Position numbers and translations under genes: made by a program. A stretch of 64,000 bases of DNA from Bradyrhizobium sp. LMTR 3 (GTDB lineage: Bacteria > Pseudomonadota > Alphaproteobacteria > Rhizobiales > Xanthobacteraceae), in NCBI RefSeq assembly GCF_001693485.1, contig NZ_MAXC01000004.1, forward strand, positions 165,669 through 229,668, written 5' to 3'. Shown piece after piece: positions 35,046 through 43,508 of this stretch; the stretch's first letter is position 1; every line of letters begins with the position of its first letter. Under the pieces are notes generated by a model. It saw nothing but the letters and a program-made list of their open reading frames with translations, was not told the origin of the DNA and ran no database searches.

Positions 35046-36068
35046 TCATCGAGCTTGGTCGTCCGTTCGCGCCCGCCGGCCCTCGATCGGGTAGGCCGGG
35101 TCATTGAATCCCGGCGTCGAGGGATGGCCGCTCACCACCAGCCGGTCGACCAGCGCCTCGTCCTCCGCCGTGAAGCGATAGTCGAGCGCTTGGAGATAGT
35201 CATCCCATTGCTGTTCGGTCCGCGGGCCCGCGATCACCCCGCTCACGAATGACGAGTTCAGCACCCATGAAACCGCGAATTGCCCGGCGGTGATGCCGCG
35301 CGCTTCGGCGTGCCGCTTGATCTCCTGGGCGAGCTGCAGCGATTCCGGCCGCCATTCGGTCTGCATCATGCGCTTGTCGGCGCGCCCCGCACGCGTGTCC
35401 TGGCCGGGCGCCGCATCCGGCCTGTACTTGCCGGTCAGCACCCCGCGCGCCAAGGGGCTATAGGGCACGATGCCGAGGCCGTAATAGCCGCAAGCCGGAA
35501 AGTGCTCGACCTCCGGCATCCGGTTCATGGCGTTGTAATAGGGCTGGCTGACGATCGGGCGATCGATGCCGTTGTTGTCGCAGATGTTGCAGATCTCGGC
35601 GACGCGCCAGGCGCGGTAGTTGGAGACGCCAAAATAGCGGATCTTTCCCTGGCGCATCAAATCGCCCATCGCGCGCACCGTCTCCTCCAGCGGCGTCGCG
35701 TGGTCCTCCTTGTGCAAATAATAGATGTCGATGAAATCGGTGCCGAGCCGTTGCAGGCTTTCGTCCGCGGCCTGCATCACCCAGCGCCGCGACAGCCCGC
35801 CGCGATTGGGATCGTCGCCGATCTGGTTGGCGAGCTTTGTCGCCAGAATCCAGTTCGTGCGGTTGTTTGAAATGGCACGGCCGACCACCTGCTCGGACTG
35901 GCCGCCATTATAGGCATCCGCGGTGTCGATGAAGTTGACGCCGGCCTCGCGCGCTTTCGCAATGATGCGCGACGACGTGGCTTCGTCGGTCGGGCCGCCG
36001 AACATCATGGTGCCCAGGCAGATCGGTGAAATCTTCAGGCCGCTGCGGCCGAGTTGGCGGTATTGCAT
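35046..36068 (-). CDS. Aldo/keto reductase
   Basis: 340 residues of the AKR superfamily with a TIM-barrel. The catalytic tetrad can be assigned: D in FIDTADAYNGG, its tyrosine Y, K in ILATKLANQ and H in YLHKEDH. GVSNYRAWRVAEI and IVPYSPLARGVLTGKY are typical NADPH-linked family motifs. The start ATG at 36068 follows GGAGGAC. The substrate is unknown, an aldehyde or ketone. Confidence 0.93.
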   Translation of the reverse strand: MQYRQLGRSGLKISPICLGTMMFGGPTDEATSSRIIAKAREAGVNFIDTADAYNGGQSEQVVGRAISNNRTNWILATKLANQIGDDPNRGGLSRRWVMQAADESLQRLGTDFIDIYYLHKEDHATPLEETVRAMGDLMRQGKIRYFGVSNYRAWRVAEICNICDNNGIDRPIVSQPYYNAMNRMPEVEHFPACGYYGLGIVPYSPLARGVLTGKYRPDAAPGQDTRAGRADKRMMQTEWRPESLQLAQEIKRHAEARGITAGQFAVSWVLNSSFVSGVIAGPRTEQQWDDYLQALDYRFTAEDEALVDRLVVSGHPSTPGFNDPAYPIEGRRARTDDQAR

Positions 36069-36090
36069 TGGGGTAGGTCCTCCATCCTGG

Positions 36091-36200
36091 GCCGTCATTC
36101 CGGGATGGTGCGTCAGCACCAGACCTCAGATGCGCAATTGCGCATCGGGGAATCTCGAGATTCCGGGTTCGATGCTGCGCATCGCCCCGGAATGACGGCG
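36091..36200. repeat. Palindromic repeat GCCGTCATTCCGGG...CCCCGGAATGACGGC
   Basis: The ends are inverted repeats of each other. The inside holds TGCGCAATTGCGCA and a CTCGAGATTC segment. The central 35 bases are nearly the same as at 52251-52374, in the same orientation. It fills the spacer between two minus-strand genes. Confidence 0.85.
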
Positions 36201-36201
36201 T

Positions 36202-36627
36202 CTAACCCTCACTCTTCAATATCTTGAACACGCCGCTCGCCATCGCGATACAGCGTTTGTCGACCGTCACTTCGGTCGTGATGAAAATAAGGCTGCGGGT
36301 GGAGCGCACCACGTGCGGCTTCGACACCAAAACCTCTCCGATCTTGCCGGCTTCGACAAAGTGCGTATCGAGCTGCACGGTCGCCAGCGTCGGCTTGCCC
36401 GAGACGAAGCGGGCGGTCATGCCGCAGGTGCGGTCGGCGAAGGTCATGATGACGCCGCCTTGCACCAGGCCGCGGCGATTGTGGTGCTTGTCCTCGGTGG
36501 CAAGCGCGTATTCATGCGCGCCGTCGACGACGCGCTGCCACAGCGGGCCGATCAGGTGCAGGAAGCCGGAGGTTTCGACGATCTTCCAGCCGTCGGATTT
36601 TAGCTTGTCCGCGGCCTTCACTGTCAT
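36202..36627 (-). CDS. PaaI-type hotdog-fold thioesterase
   Basis: 141 residues. The core NRRGLVQGGVIMTFADRTCG is the acyl-CoA thioesterase hotdog signature, with the aspartate (FAD) and H/N residues (KHHNRRG) around the active site. LATVQLDTHFVEAGKIGEV is typical. It probably hydrolyses an acyl-CoA or phenylacetyl-CoA-like thioester. It starts 81 bases from the divergent Nudix gene. Confidence 0.88.
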   Translation of the reverse strand: MTVKAADKLKSDGWKIVETSGFLHLIGPLWQRVVDGAHEYALATEDKHHNRRGLVQGGVIMTFADRTCGMTARFVSGKPTLATVQLDTHFVEAGKIGEVLVSKPHVVRSTRSLIFITTEVTVDKRCIAMASGVFKILKSEG

Positions 36628-36707
36628 GTCGTGCTTTCCGTTTCCTGCGGGCTATCTTGCTGTCCGGGGTCATTTCATCTGATGCGCTGGTGTTGTAGTC
36701 AAGCGGG

Positions 36708-37337
36708 ATGGCCAGGCCATTTGACGATACCACACGGCGGAATATTGCGGAGCTTTGCGCGGCATTTACGCGGGTGCCCTCGGAGCGCGCAGAGCCTGAG
36801 CTGAAGCGCGCCGCGGTCGCCATCGCGCTGACGGAAGCCGAGAGCGGCCCGGGCACCACATTTCTGTTGACCCGCCGCGCCGCAAGCCTGCGCGCCCATG
36901 CCGCCCAATGGGCGTTGCCGGGCGGGCGCTGCGACCACGGCGAGATGCCGGCGCAGGCCGCGTTGCGCGAGCTCCACGAAGAACTCGGCGTCGGCCTCGG
37001 CGAAAGCGATGTGCTGGGCCTGCTCGACGATTACCCGACGCGCTCAGGCTATCTGATCACGCCGGTGGTGGTCTGGGTCGGCACGAGCGCCGATATCGTC
37101 CCCAATCCGGCGGAGGTCGCCTCGGTGCACCGCGTCGCGCTCGACGACATCGAGCGAGCCGATGTCTTCAGCTTCACCAGGATTCCCGAAAGCACGCGGC
37201 GCGTGATCCGCTTCCGCCATGCCGGCCAGCACATCCACGCGCCAACGGCGGCGCTGATCTATCAGTTTGCCGAAGTGCTGGCGGGTCGCGAGACCCGTGT
37301 GGCCGAACTGGAGCAGCCGGTGTTCGCCTGGAAATAA
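36708..37337 (+). CDS. Nudix hydrolase, CoA pyrophosphatase-like
   Basis: 209 residues. Nudix box GGRCDHGEMPAQAALRELHE, then ELG, is intact. The preceding RAAVAIALTEAESG, FLLTRRAASLRAHAAQWALP and the later PTRSGYLITPVVVWV, then RVIRFRHAGQHIHAPTAAL, resemble the CoA diphosphatase family (NUDT7/YeaB type). It would cleave CoA or oxidised CoA to 4'-phosphopantetheine and adenosine 3',5'-bisphosphate. The ATG at 36708 has an AGCGGG weak ribosome site. Confidence 0.88.
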   Translation: MARPFDDTTRRNIAELCAAFTRVPSERAEPELKRAAVAIALTEAESGPGTTFLLTRRAASLRAHAAQWALPGGRCDHGEMPAQAALRELHEELGVGLGESDVLGLLDDYPTRSGYLITPVVVWVGTSADIVPNPAEVASVHRVALDDIERADVFSFTRIPESTRRVIRFRHAGQHIHAPTAALIYQFAEVLAGRETRVAELEQPVFAWK

Positions 37338-37476
37338 GGTCGGCGCCGCTACCGAAACGGCTGCTCATCTCACCATGTGAGAGAGCGTGCTCACGCAGCG
37401 CGGGTTGCGGATGTTGGTGGTTTCGGAGACGATAGCTGCGTCAAAGAAGAAGAACATATCCGGGAGTCGCCCCACC

Positions 37477-38457
37477 ATGTCCATCGGGAGAAAGTGGCTT
37501 TGCATCGCGGCCGCCATACTCGGCCTGAGCGCAGCAACAGACGTTTCGCACGCTCAAACCTATCCGGCCCGCGCCATCACGCTGGTCATTCCATTCGCGC
37601 CCGGCGGCAGCACCTCGATCGTCGGCCGCGCCATTGCCGACAAAATGAGCGAGATGCTCGGTGAGAAGGTGGTAGTCGACAACCGTCCCGGCGCCGGCGG
37701 TACGGTCGGCACCAAGGCGGTCGCGAAAAGCGATCCCGATGGCTACACGCTGCTATTGGGCTACACCGGCACGCTCGCCATAGGCCCCTCGCTCTACAAG
37801 AATCCCGGCTACGATCCGCGCAAGGATTTTGCGCCGATCGGCATGATCGGCAACGCACCGAATTCGCTCGTGTTGCATCCATCATTCCCGCCAAAGAGTG
37901 TCGCCGAATTGATTGCCTATGCGAAGGCCAATCCCGACAAGGTCAATTTCGGATCGGCCGGCGCCGGCACCGCCAGCCACATCACCGGCGAATATTTCGC
38001 CCGCGCCGCCGGCATCAGGCTGGTGCATATCCCCTACAAGGGCACCGGCCCGGCGTTGACCGATCTCCTCGGCGGCCATATCCCGATGGCCTTCGCGCCG
38101 ATCCCGGCCTCGCACGCCAACGTCTCCGCCGGCAAATTGCGCGCACTTGCGGTCAGCAGCACCACGCGGTCGAGCCTGTTGCCCGACGTGCCGACGCTGA
38201 TGGAGGCGGGGCTAGCCGGCTTCGACGCTTCGCTCTACTACGGCCTCGTCGCGCCTGCCGGCACGCCGCGGCCGATCGTCGACAAGCTCAACAAGGCCCT
38301 GCGCGACGCGCTCGCTTCCGACGAGGTGAAGAAGCAGTTGGGCAATGACGGCACCGAAATCACCCCCGGCACGCCGGAAGACTATGCGGCGTTCATCGAC
38401 AAGGACGAGAAGAAGTGGTCGCAGCTAGTGAAGGCCAGCGGCGTCGAGCAGGAGTGA
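37477..38457 (+). CDS. Bug-family (TctC-like) extracytoplasmic solute-binding protein
   Basis: 326 residues with a Sec signal peptide (MSIGRKWLCIAAAILGLSAA, cut after SHA). The Bug ligand loops are clear: VIPFAPGGSTSIVGRAIAD, DNRPGAGGTVGTKAVAKS, and GSAGAGTASHITGEYFARAA. It is an orphan, with no TctAB transporter genes beside it. A CGGGAG ribosome site precedes the ATG. Second Bug protein in the window; the two are clearly different in sequence. Confidence 0.92.
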   Translation: MSIGRKWLCIAAAILGLSAATDVSHAQTYPARAITLVIPFAPGGSTSIVGRAIADKMSEMLGEKVVVDNRPGAGGTVGTKAVAKSDPDGYTLLLGYTGTLAIGPSLYKNPGYDPRKDFAPIGMIGNAPNSLVLHPSFPPKSVAELIAYAKANPDKVNFGSAGAGTASHITGEYFARAAGIRLVHIPYKGTGPALTDLLGGHIPMAFAPIPASHANVSAGKLRALAVSSTTRSSLLPDVPTLMEAGLAGFDASLYYGLVAPAGTPRPIVDKLNKALRDALASDEVKKQLGNDGTEITPGTPEDYAAFIDKDEKKWSQLVKASGVEQE

Positions 38458-38460
38458 CTT

Positions 38461-38485
38461 TCTCCCTTCTCCCCTTGTGGGAGAA
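38461..38485. repeat. Partial CTTCTCCCCTTGTGGGAG repeat
   Basis: A short copy of the element family seen complete at 39751-39880 and 56802-56936. Only the left arm is present, directly after the Bug gene stop codon. Confidence 0.7.
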
Positions 38486-38545
38486 TGAAAAAGTGTCGCT
38501 CCCTTTCGGGGCTGACATCGCGGCGGCGCTTGCTACAACGATACG

Positions 38546-39739
38546 ATGCGCCTGCCATTGATTCGCATGGGTTCCGGATTAGCTGCGCTCGCGCTGCTCG
38601 CGAGTGCGCCGCCTGCCGTGGCAACGCAGCCGCTCCCTCCCTCAACCGCCGACGCCATGGCGCAAGCCGCCTCGCCGCAGGCGATGGCCGACTACCGTCG
38701 CAAGCTGAAAGAGTATCAGGAGGCCCGCGCCGCCTTCGAAGAGCAGGCGGGCGCCTATTGGGCCTCAGTCTCCGAGAAGCGAAAGGGCCGCAACGCCAAG
38801 CGCCGGGAACGCCAGGCCATCACGCTCAACGATTACGTGCTGACGCAGCCGCCGGTCTACACCGGTCCGAAGCGCCCGGTCAGTCCGGAACCGGAAGAAG
38901 AAAAGCCGCCGCGCGAGCGCAAGCCGCTGCCGGTGGTTGCCGATTTTCTCAAAGCGGCTGCCGAGCATTTCCAGTTCACGCCGCAACGGCCGGCAACCGA
39001 AGTCGAATTCAAGCGCGCCTATGCCCGCTACGCGTTGGCCGCGGGACTAACGCGCGAGCAGGCGGTGCGGGTCTACTCGTTCGAGACCGGCGGTAACGGC
39101 AATTACGACATGCAGTCGGGGCTGAACCCCTCGAAACCGGGCTCGCGCGCGATCTCGACCGCGATCGGCTACAATCAGTTGCTCACCACCAACAGCGTCG
39201 AGCTTTTGGCCGAACAGGGCCACGAGATCATCAAGGAACTGACGGCAAGGGCCGCGACGCTGTCGGGTGCGCCGCGCAAGGCGATGGACCACAAGCTTGC
39301 CGTCCTGAAAAGGATGGTGGCGTTTACGCGCACCGTGCCGGATACCTGGTCCGAGCATGAGAAGCTCGCCAATACCCCGCAGGGCTGGGCTGTGCACGCC
39401 ATGGTGCTCGATGTCGACGTCGGACCGATGCTGCAGACCCACAAGCTGCTGACATCGGTCCATTTCGCGCGCATCAAGGGCTATAATCGGCCGCTGACCG
39501 CGGCCGAACTCGAAATGATGAACCTAACCGGCGACGGCACCGGCCTCGACATGGTCACCATGCCGCAGGCGATGCGCGAGCAGGTGCCGACCTCGAATTT
39601 TTTCCAGCGCGGGGGCTACGAGCGTAACCCGGTCGCAATCCGCCATAACACGGTGGCGAAACTATTGGCGATCACCGACGAGCGGATGGATTTCAACTCC
39701 AGCAAGCCCGGCGCGAAGGAGTTGGCGACGGCGTTTTAG
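38546..39739 (+). CDS. Exported protein of unknown function with a lysozyme-like ETGG motif
   Basis: 397 residues with a signal peptide (MRLPLIRMGSGLAALALLAS, cut after AVA). A charged helical stretch (KLKEYQEARAAFEEQAGAYW) and a proline/glutamate-rich linker (EPEEEKPPRERKP) follow. The folded half (~130-380) has VYSFETGGNGNYDMQSGLNP and ISTAIGYNQLLTTNSVELLA, which recall the goose/phage lysozyme-like catalytic glutamate in an ETGG context, but no family assignment is certain. It may act on the cell wall. It begins 88 bases after the Bug gene. Confidence 0.72.
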   Translation: MRLPLIRMGSGLAALALLASAPPAVATQPLPPSTADAMAQAASPQAMADYRRKLKEYQEARAAFEEQAGAYWASVSEKRKGRNAKRRERQAITLNDYVLTQPPVYTGPKRPVSPEPEEEKPPRERKPLPVVADFLKAAAEHFQFTPQRPATEVEFKRAYARYALAAGLTREQAVRVYSFETGGNGNYDMQSGLNPSKPGSRAISTAIGYNQLLTTNSVELLAEQGHEIIKELTARAATLSGAPRKAMDHKLAVLKRMVAFTRTVPDTWSEHEKLANTPQGWAVHAMVLDVDVGPMLQTHKLLTSVHFARIKGYNRPLTAAELEMMNLTGDGTGLDMVTMPQAMREQVPTSNFFQRGGYERNPVAIRHNTVAKLLAITDERMDFNSSKPGAKELATAF

Positions 39740-39750
39740 GTTGCCTCTGC

Positions 39751-39880
39751 CCTTCTCCCCTTGTGGGAGTAGGTGGCGCGGATGAAATCCGCGCCGGATG
39801 AGGGGCTCTCTCCGCGGAGACAGACCCCTCATCCGTCTTCGCGTTCCGCGAAGCCACCTTCTCCCACAAGGGGAGAAGGA
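39751..39880. repeat. Palindromic repeat CCTTCTCCCCTTGTGGGAG...CTCCCACAAGGGGAGAAGG
   Basis: The ends are exact inverted repeats. The inside holds the GAGGGGCTCTCTCCGCGGAGACAG segment and GGCGCGGATGAAATCCGCGCC hairpin. The same framework occurs at 56802-56936, with a different inner hairpin, and a fragment at 38461-38485. Confidence 0.88.
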
Positions 39881-39887
39881 AGAAAGT

Positions 39888-40196
39888 TCACTCTGACCCG
39901 AACATGAACTTGCCGTCGCCTTCCAGATAGGGGCCGGACCGCATGTAGAGCTGTCCATTCTGGCCGATGAAGAACAATGTGCCCTTCGGCACCTTCTTGG
40001 CCCCCTTGAGCAGCAGGCCCGCATTGTTCGTGCCCAGCTTGTAGGCGAGCGTCTTGCCGTCCCTGCCGTAGGCGTAGCCCATGTCCGACTTCAATTCCCA
40101 AGGCGTTGGTGCGGCGCCTTGCGCCAATGCGCCGGTCGAAAAGCCCGCCAGGATGGCCACCGTCAAAACCGTCTTCGTTGAAATGCACGTCATCAT
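39888..40196 (-). CDS. Small exported protein, unknown function
   Basis: About 102 residues with a signal peptide (MMTCISTKTVLTVAILAGFS, cut after ALA). The mature part holds GYAYGRDGKTLAYKLGTNNA and GTLFFIGQNGQLYMRSGPYL. The GQNGQLYMRSGP segment resembles small periplasmic proteins seen in Bradyrhizobium. The start is one of two adjacent ATGs (40196 or 40193) after GGGGAGG. The role is unknown. Confidence 0.72.
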   Translation of the reverse strand: MMTCISTKTVLTVAILAGFSTGALAQGAAPTPWELKSDMGYAYGRDGKTLAYKLGTNNAGLLLKGAKKVPKGTLFFIGQNGQLYMRSGPYLEGDGKFMFGSE

Positions 40197-40390
40197 CCAT
40201 CCTCCCCGTGAGCCTTCGGCTTCTGTCCCACGTTTTGAACAAATCACGAACGGCCTTACGCCGTCAATTGCCACCTTCGACGCATCACACGGCCCTTGAG
40301 ACTTTGTGATTTCCCGCGTCCGACTTCGCGACTATGTTCGCTTTCCGGCGACAAGCATGCATTGCGAAAAACGTCATAGGGATGGTCAGG

Positions 40391-40870
40391 ATGAACCACG
40401 TCATGAAGATCGGTCTTGGTGTTGCGCTAGCATTCATGACGCCGGCTCAAGCGGCAGAGGCTGACAATTTCAAGCTGTCCAACAACCAACGGATCGCCTG
40501 CAGCCGGGGCTTGAGTGCGGGCAAGCTCAACACCTCGACCTGCAAATCCTATGCTTACGTGTTCAACACCAAGACGTCAGAGTATTTCCGCTGCCAGGTC
40601 TCGATGGCGCTGACGCGGGACAACAAGGAAGTCATCAACGTGCAGGCCGACGGCGGCTGCACCAAGAAGCCCCGCATCTTCGATACCGACGCGAACTATT
40701 CGTTCGATGCCACCGAGACCGAGCCGCCGAATACCAATTCGTTCTTCGGCCCCGGCGGCTATGCGATCTGGGCCAGCGACAACAATAATCTGAAGGTGCG
40801 CGGCTGCATCATCATCTCGTCCGGTCTCGGCTCCGACATCGCGAAATGCATCGACATGAAGTTCGAGTGA
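40391..40870 (+). CDS. Exported cysteine-rich protein, unknown function
   Basis: 159 residues with a signal peptide (MNHVMKIGLGVALAFMTPAQ, cut after AAEA). The mature part has six cysteines, including IACSRG, TSTCKSYAYVFN, FRCQVS, GGCTKKP and RGCIIISS, suggesting disulfides. It ends AKCIDMKFE. The family is not recognised. The start could also be the ATG at 40403; the signal is present either way. Confidence 0.75.
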   Translation: MNHVMKIGLGVALAFMTPAQAAEADNFKLSNNQRIACSRGLSAGKLNTSTCKSYAYVFNTKTSEYFRCQVSMALTRDNKEVINVQADGGCTKKPRIFDTDANYSFDATETEPPNTNSFFGPGGYAIWASDNNNLKVRGCIIISSGLGSDIAKCIDMKFE

Positions 40871-40877
40871 GCCTCGC

Positions 40878-42095
40878 TCAGAGAGCCTTCTCGGGGCCGG
40901 CAGCAAGCTGAGGGCGCGAGCGCGCGAATTTGCGCACCCCGACGGGCTTGCCGAACAGATGGCCCTGGATCAGATCGAATCCCATGTCGTGCGCGGCAAG
41001 ATAATCGGCGCGCGTCTCGATGCCCTGGGCGACGGCGCGAGCGCCGTTGTCTCGGGCCAGTTCGACGATGCTTCGGCATACCGTCTGCTTCAGCCGATCG
41101 TCGGCGCAGCCCTTGACGTATTGCTGGTCGACCTTCAACTCGACGAACGGGAAGCTCCGAAGCTCCAGCAGCGACGGCCATTCCGCGCCGACATTGTCGA
41201 TGGCGATCGCGATATTGTGCAGGCGCAACCGTCTTGCGGTGTCCACTGCGAGATCAGGATGGTCGACCACCTCGCTGCTGTTGATTTCGATCAAAAGTCC
41301 GCCGAACGCGGGGTGGGCAGGCATTGCGCGGCACAGATCGCGCACCGCCGCTGCGTCGTCGAAGAACGATATCGGCAGGTTGATCGAGAGGTCGACCGGG
41401 CCCTGGCTCTCCAGCAGATAGCGCCAGTCCTCGATCGCGCGGCCGATCACGAATTCGGAAAGCTGGCAAAAATGCGGATCCTTGTCGTCGGGAATGAAGT
41501 AGGCCGGTGGGACCACGCCCCAGGCAGGATGCCGCATCCGGACCAGCGCCTCCGCTCCGCCGGGGACCAGCGTGCGTGTGTTGATCTTCTGCTGATACCA
41601 CAATTCGAGCCAGCCAGCCTTCAACGCCTCGGCGACGTCGACGGCCGGGCTTGGCGCCGGCTCGGCAGGCAGCAGCGTCGCTAGGCTGGCGCGCAGGCTC
41701 GCCGCGCCGAACGGCGTCGGCAGGGAGGGCAGCATGGCAATGCCGTATTCTTCGCCAATTTGCCTGACGGCCTTAACCATGATCGTGTCGGGTTGACCGA
41801 TCACGAGAACCTTGCCGCCGAAATTTTTTCGGACAATTGCCTCGAGAATTTCGCCGACATTGATCCCGTCGGCGCACACGCTGAGCACGATCAGGTCCGG
41901 CTGCTCCGCCTGCAGTACGCCTGCCAAATCGCCGGCCTGGCCGCATTCACAGGTGACGAACCCGAGATCCTCGAGAGCGTCGGAAAGAAACAATCGGAGG
42001 TGCTTTTTGCTGTCGACGACGCACGCTCTGGGCGCCAGCTTCCGATGCCCAAAGTGCGCCGCGCGCGAATACTCGACAAAGTTGATTTGCTCCAT
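40878..42095 (-). CDS. Receiver-EAL domain protein with degenerate residues in both domains
   Basis: 405 residues. Residues ~20-145 form a receiver-like domain, but the usual phosphoacceptor aspartate is S72 (DLIVLSVCADG). Residues ~155-390 are an EAL domain. The motif glutamate E182 (GGAEALVRMRHPAWG), N in SINLPI, E in IEINSSE, D300, K in ELKVDQQ and Q in DLIQGHLFGKP are kept, but the second metal-site aspartate is N301 (IDNVGAEW) and the glutamate of the AEGVE motif is Q357 (VAQGIET). Cyclic-di-GMP hydrolysis is therefore doubtful; ligand binding or scaffolding is possible. Confidence 0.9.
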   Translation of the reverse strand: MEQINFVEYSRAAHFGHRKLAPRACVVDSKKHLRLFLSDALEDLGFVTCECGQAGDLAGVLQAEQPDLIVLSVCADGINVGEILEAIVRKNFGGKVLVIGQPDTIMVKAVRQIGEEYGIAMLPSLPTPFGAASLRASLATLLPAEPAPSPAVDVAEALKAGWLELWYQQKINTRTLVPGGAEALVRMRHPAWGVVPPAYFIPDDKDPHFCQLSEFVIGRAIEDWRYLLESQGPVDLSINLPISFFDDAAAVRDLCRAMPAHPAFGGLLIEINSSEVVDHPDLAVDTARRLRLHNIAIAIDNVGAEWPSLLELRSFPFVELKVDQQYVKGCADDRLKQTVCRSIVELARDNGARAVAQGIETRADYLAAHDMGFDLIQGHLFGKPVGVRKFARSRPQLAAGPEKAL

Positions 42096-42523
42096 GCCAC
42101 CCTCCCGCTAGCTACCCCAACGCCAGTGGTACATCGGCGTTGCGGTCGCAATCATGGAATTTTGCGGCAGGTCACATGATTACTTCAGTAGGGTTAAAGC
42201 AGCCGACAAGAATAAAATTTTAGGGAAACTGTTGCCGCAGCGCAGCCAACCAGCGCCCGGGCGACTCGACGGGGTCATTTCATCGGCTTCGACGCGCTGA
42301 TGCCCGGCTTGGACAACATTTGATCAGCCTCGCGTGTTAACGCCTGTGGTCGCTCGCCGGCGCCGCGATGTTCGTGGCTCAGCGAACGGCGCCCGAACGC
42401 TCCCTCGCAGGAGCAGCAATGCCGCAGCGCTCACAACCCTTTCATCGGCCAAAAGAATGACCGCGGTCCTCGGCAGACCGCGGTCACTGATGAAGCAGGC
42501 CGAATTAGCTCCAGCACGCAGCC
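42096..42523. other. 428-base intergenic region with a terminator
   Basis: No protein-coding candidate of quality is present. The stretch 42180-42260 is AT-rich and could hold the EAL gene's promoter. The right part holds the hairpin at 42458-42486. Confidence 0.5.
42458..42486 (-). terminator. Terminator of the TAXI-TRAP operon
   Basis: TGACCGCGGT pairs with ACCGCGGTCA around a short loop. Read on the minus strand it is followed by ATTCTTTT, a T-rich tail. It lies 38 bases beyond the binding protein's stop codon. Confidence 0.75.
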
Positions 42524-43483
42524 TTAGCCGCCGATGCCCTTCTCCTTGAAGTACTTCAACGCGCCAGGATGGAACGGGATCGGCGAGCGCTCCTGCACCT
42601 GGTTGTCGAGCGAGAAGCTTTCGGCTTCCTTGTGCACGGCAACAATGTCGGCCTTCTTTTCCACCAGCGTCTTGACGATGGTATAGGCGTCTTCATTGCT
42701 CATCTTGTCGCCGGTAACGATCAGATTCCAGACTTCGGTGATGGCGTTATCCTTGTCGTAGCCGGGATAGGAGCCCGCCTTGATCTTTCCGGGAGAATAG
42801 AGCTTGCCGTATTTGGCATTCATCTTCTCGGCCAGATCGCCATGGTCGATCAGCTTCATTTTCATGCCCGGCGTCGCCGCGAGATCGGTGATTGCGGCGG
42901 TCGGAATACCGCCGACCCAGAAGAAGGCGTCGATCTTGCGGTCCTTGACCGCGTTGACGGATTCGGCGACGCCGAGCCGCTCGCGCTTCATGTCCTTGTC
43001 CTTGTCGAGGCCGGCTGCCTCGATGACGCGGAATGCCATTACCTCGGTGGCGCTGCCGGGTGAACCCGTCGAAACGCGCTTGCCCTTGAGGTCTGCCATG
43101 GTCTGGATACCGGTGCCTTCCACCGTCACCACATGCATGCGGTTCGGATAGACCACGAGCAGCGCCTGCAACGGCACCTTGCCGCTCTTGAACTTGTCCT
43201 GCCCTTGCAGAGCATCGAGTGCGGCATCGGCCATGGTGAAGGCAAGCTCGCTTTTTCCCGCGCCGATCAGCTTGAGATTGTCGACCGAGCCGCCGGTGAC
43301 CTCGGCGGTGGCCTGCACGTTGGGAAGGTTTTTCGAGAGCACGTTGGCAACCGCGCCGCCGAGCGGATAGTAGACGCCGCCGGTGCCGCCGGTGCCGATC
43401 GACATGGTTTTCTGCTGCGCATGGGCTGCGCCGGCCAAGGCGAGCCCCAGAGCCATCGCCAGTATCGCTGTGGTCTTTCTCAT
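42524..43483 (-). CDS. TAXI-family TRAP transporter solute-binding protein
   Basis: 319 residues with a signal peptide (MRKTTAILAMALGLALAGAA, cut after AHA). The mature start KTMSIGTGGTGGVYYPLGGA is the TAXI (TRAP-associated extracytoplasmic immunogenic) signature, with KRVSTGSPGSATEVMAFRVI and AFFWVGGIPTAAITDLA. It binds the ligand and hands it to the permease encoded 25 bases upstream in the same operon. The ligand is unknown; in related systems it is often an amino acid or carboxylate. Confidence 0.95.
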   Translation of the reverse strand: MRKTTAILAMALGLALAGAAHAQQKTMSIGTGGTGGVYYPLGGAVANVLSKNLPNVQATAEVTGGSVDNLKLIGAGKSELAFTMADAALDALQGQDKFKSGKVPLQALLVVYPNRMHVVTVEGTGIQTMADLKGKRVSTGSPGSATEVMAFRVIEAAGLDKDKDMKRERLGVAESVNAVKDRKIDAFFWVGGIPTAAITDLAATPGMKMKLIDHGDLAEKMNAKYGKLYSPGKIKAGSYPGYDKDNAITEVWNLIVTGDKMSNEDAYTIVKTLVEKKADIVAVHKEAESFSLDNQVQERSPIPFHPGALKYFKEKGIGG

Positions 43484-43508
43484 TTTTGTCTCCTCAATTG
43501 CTTCTTCT

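Noticed and set aside
42334..42549. A 71-codon plus-strand gene upstream of the TAXI operon end
   Set aside because: Arginine- and serine-rich shadow that runs over the terminator and into the antisense 3' end of the binding protein.
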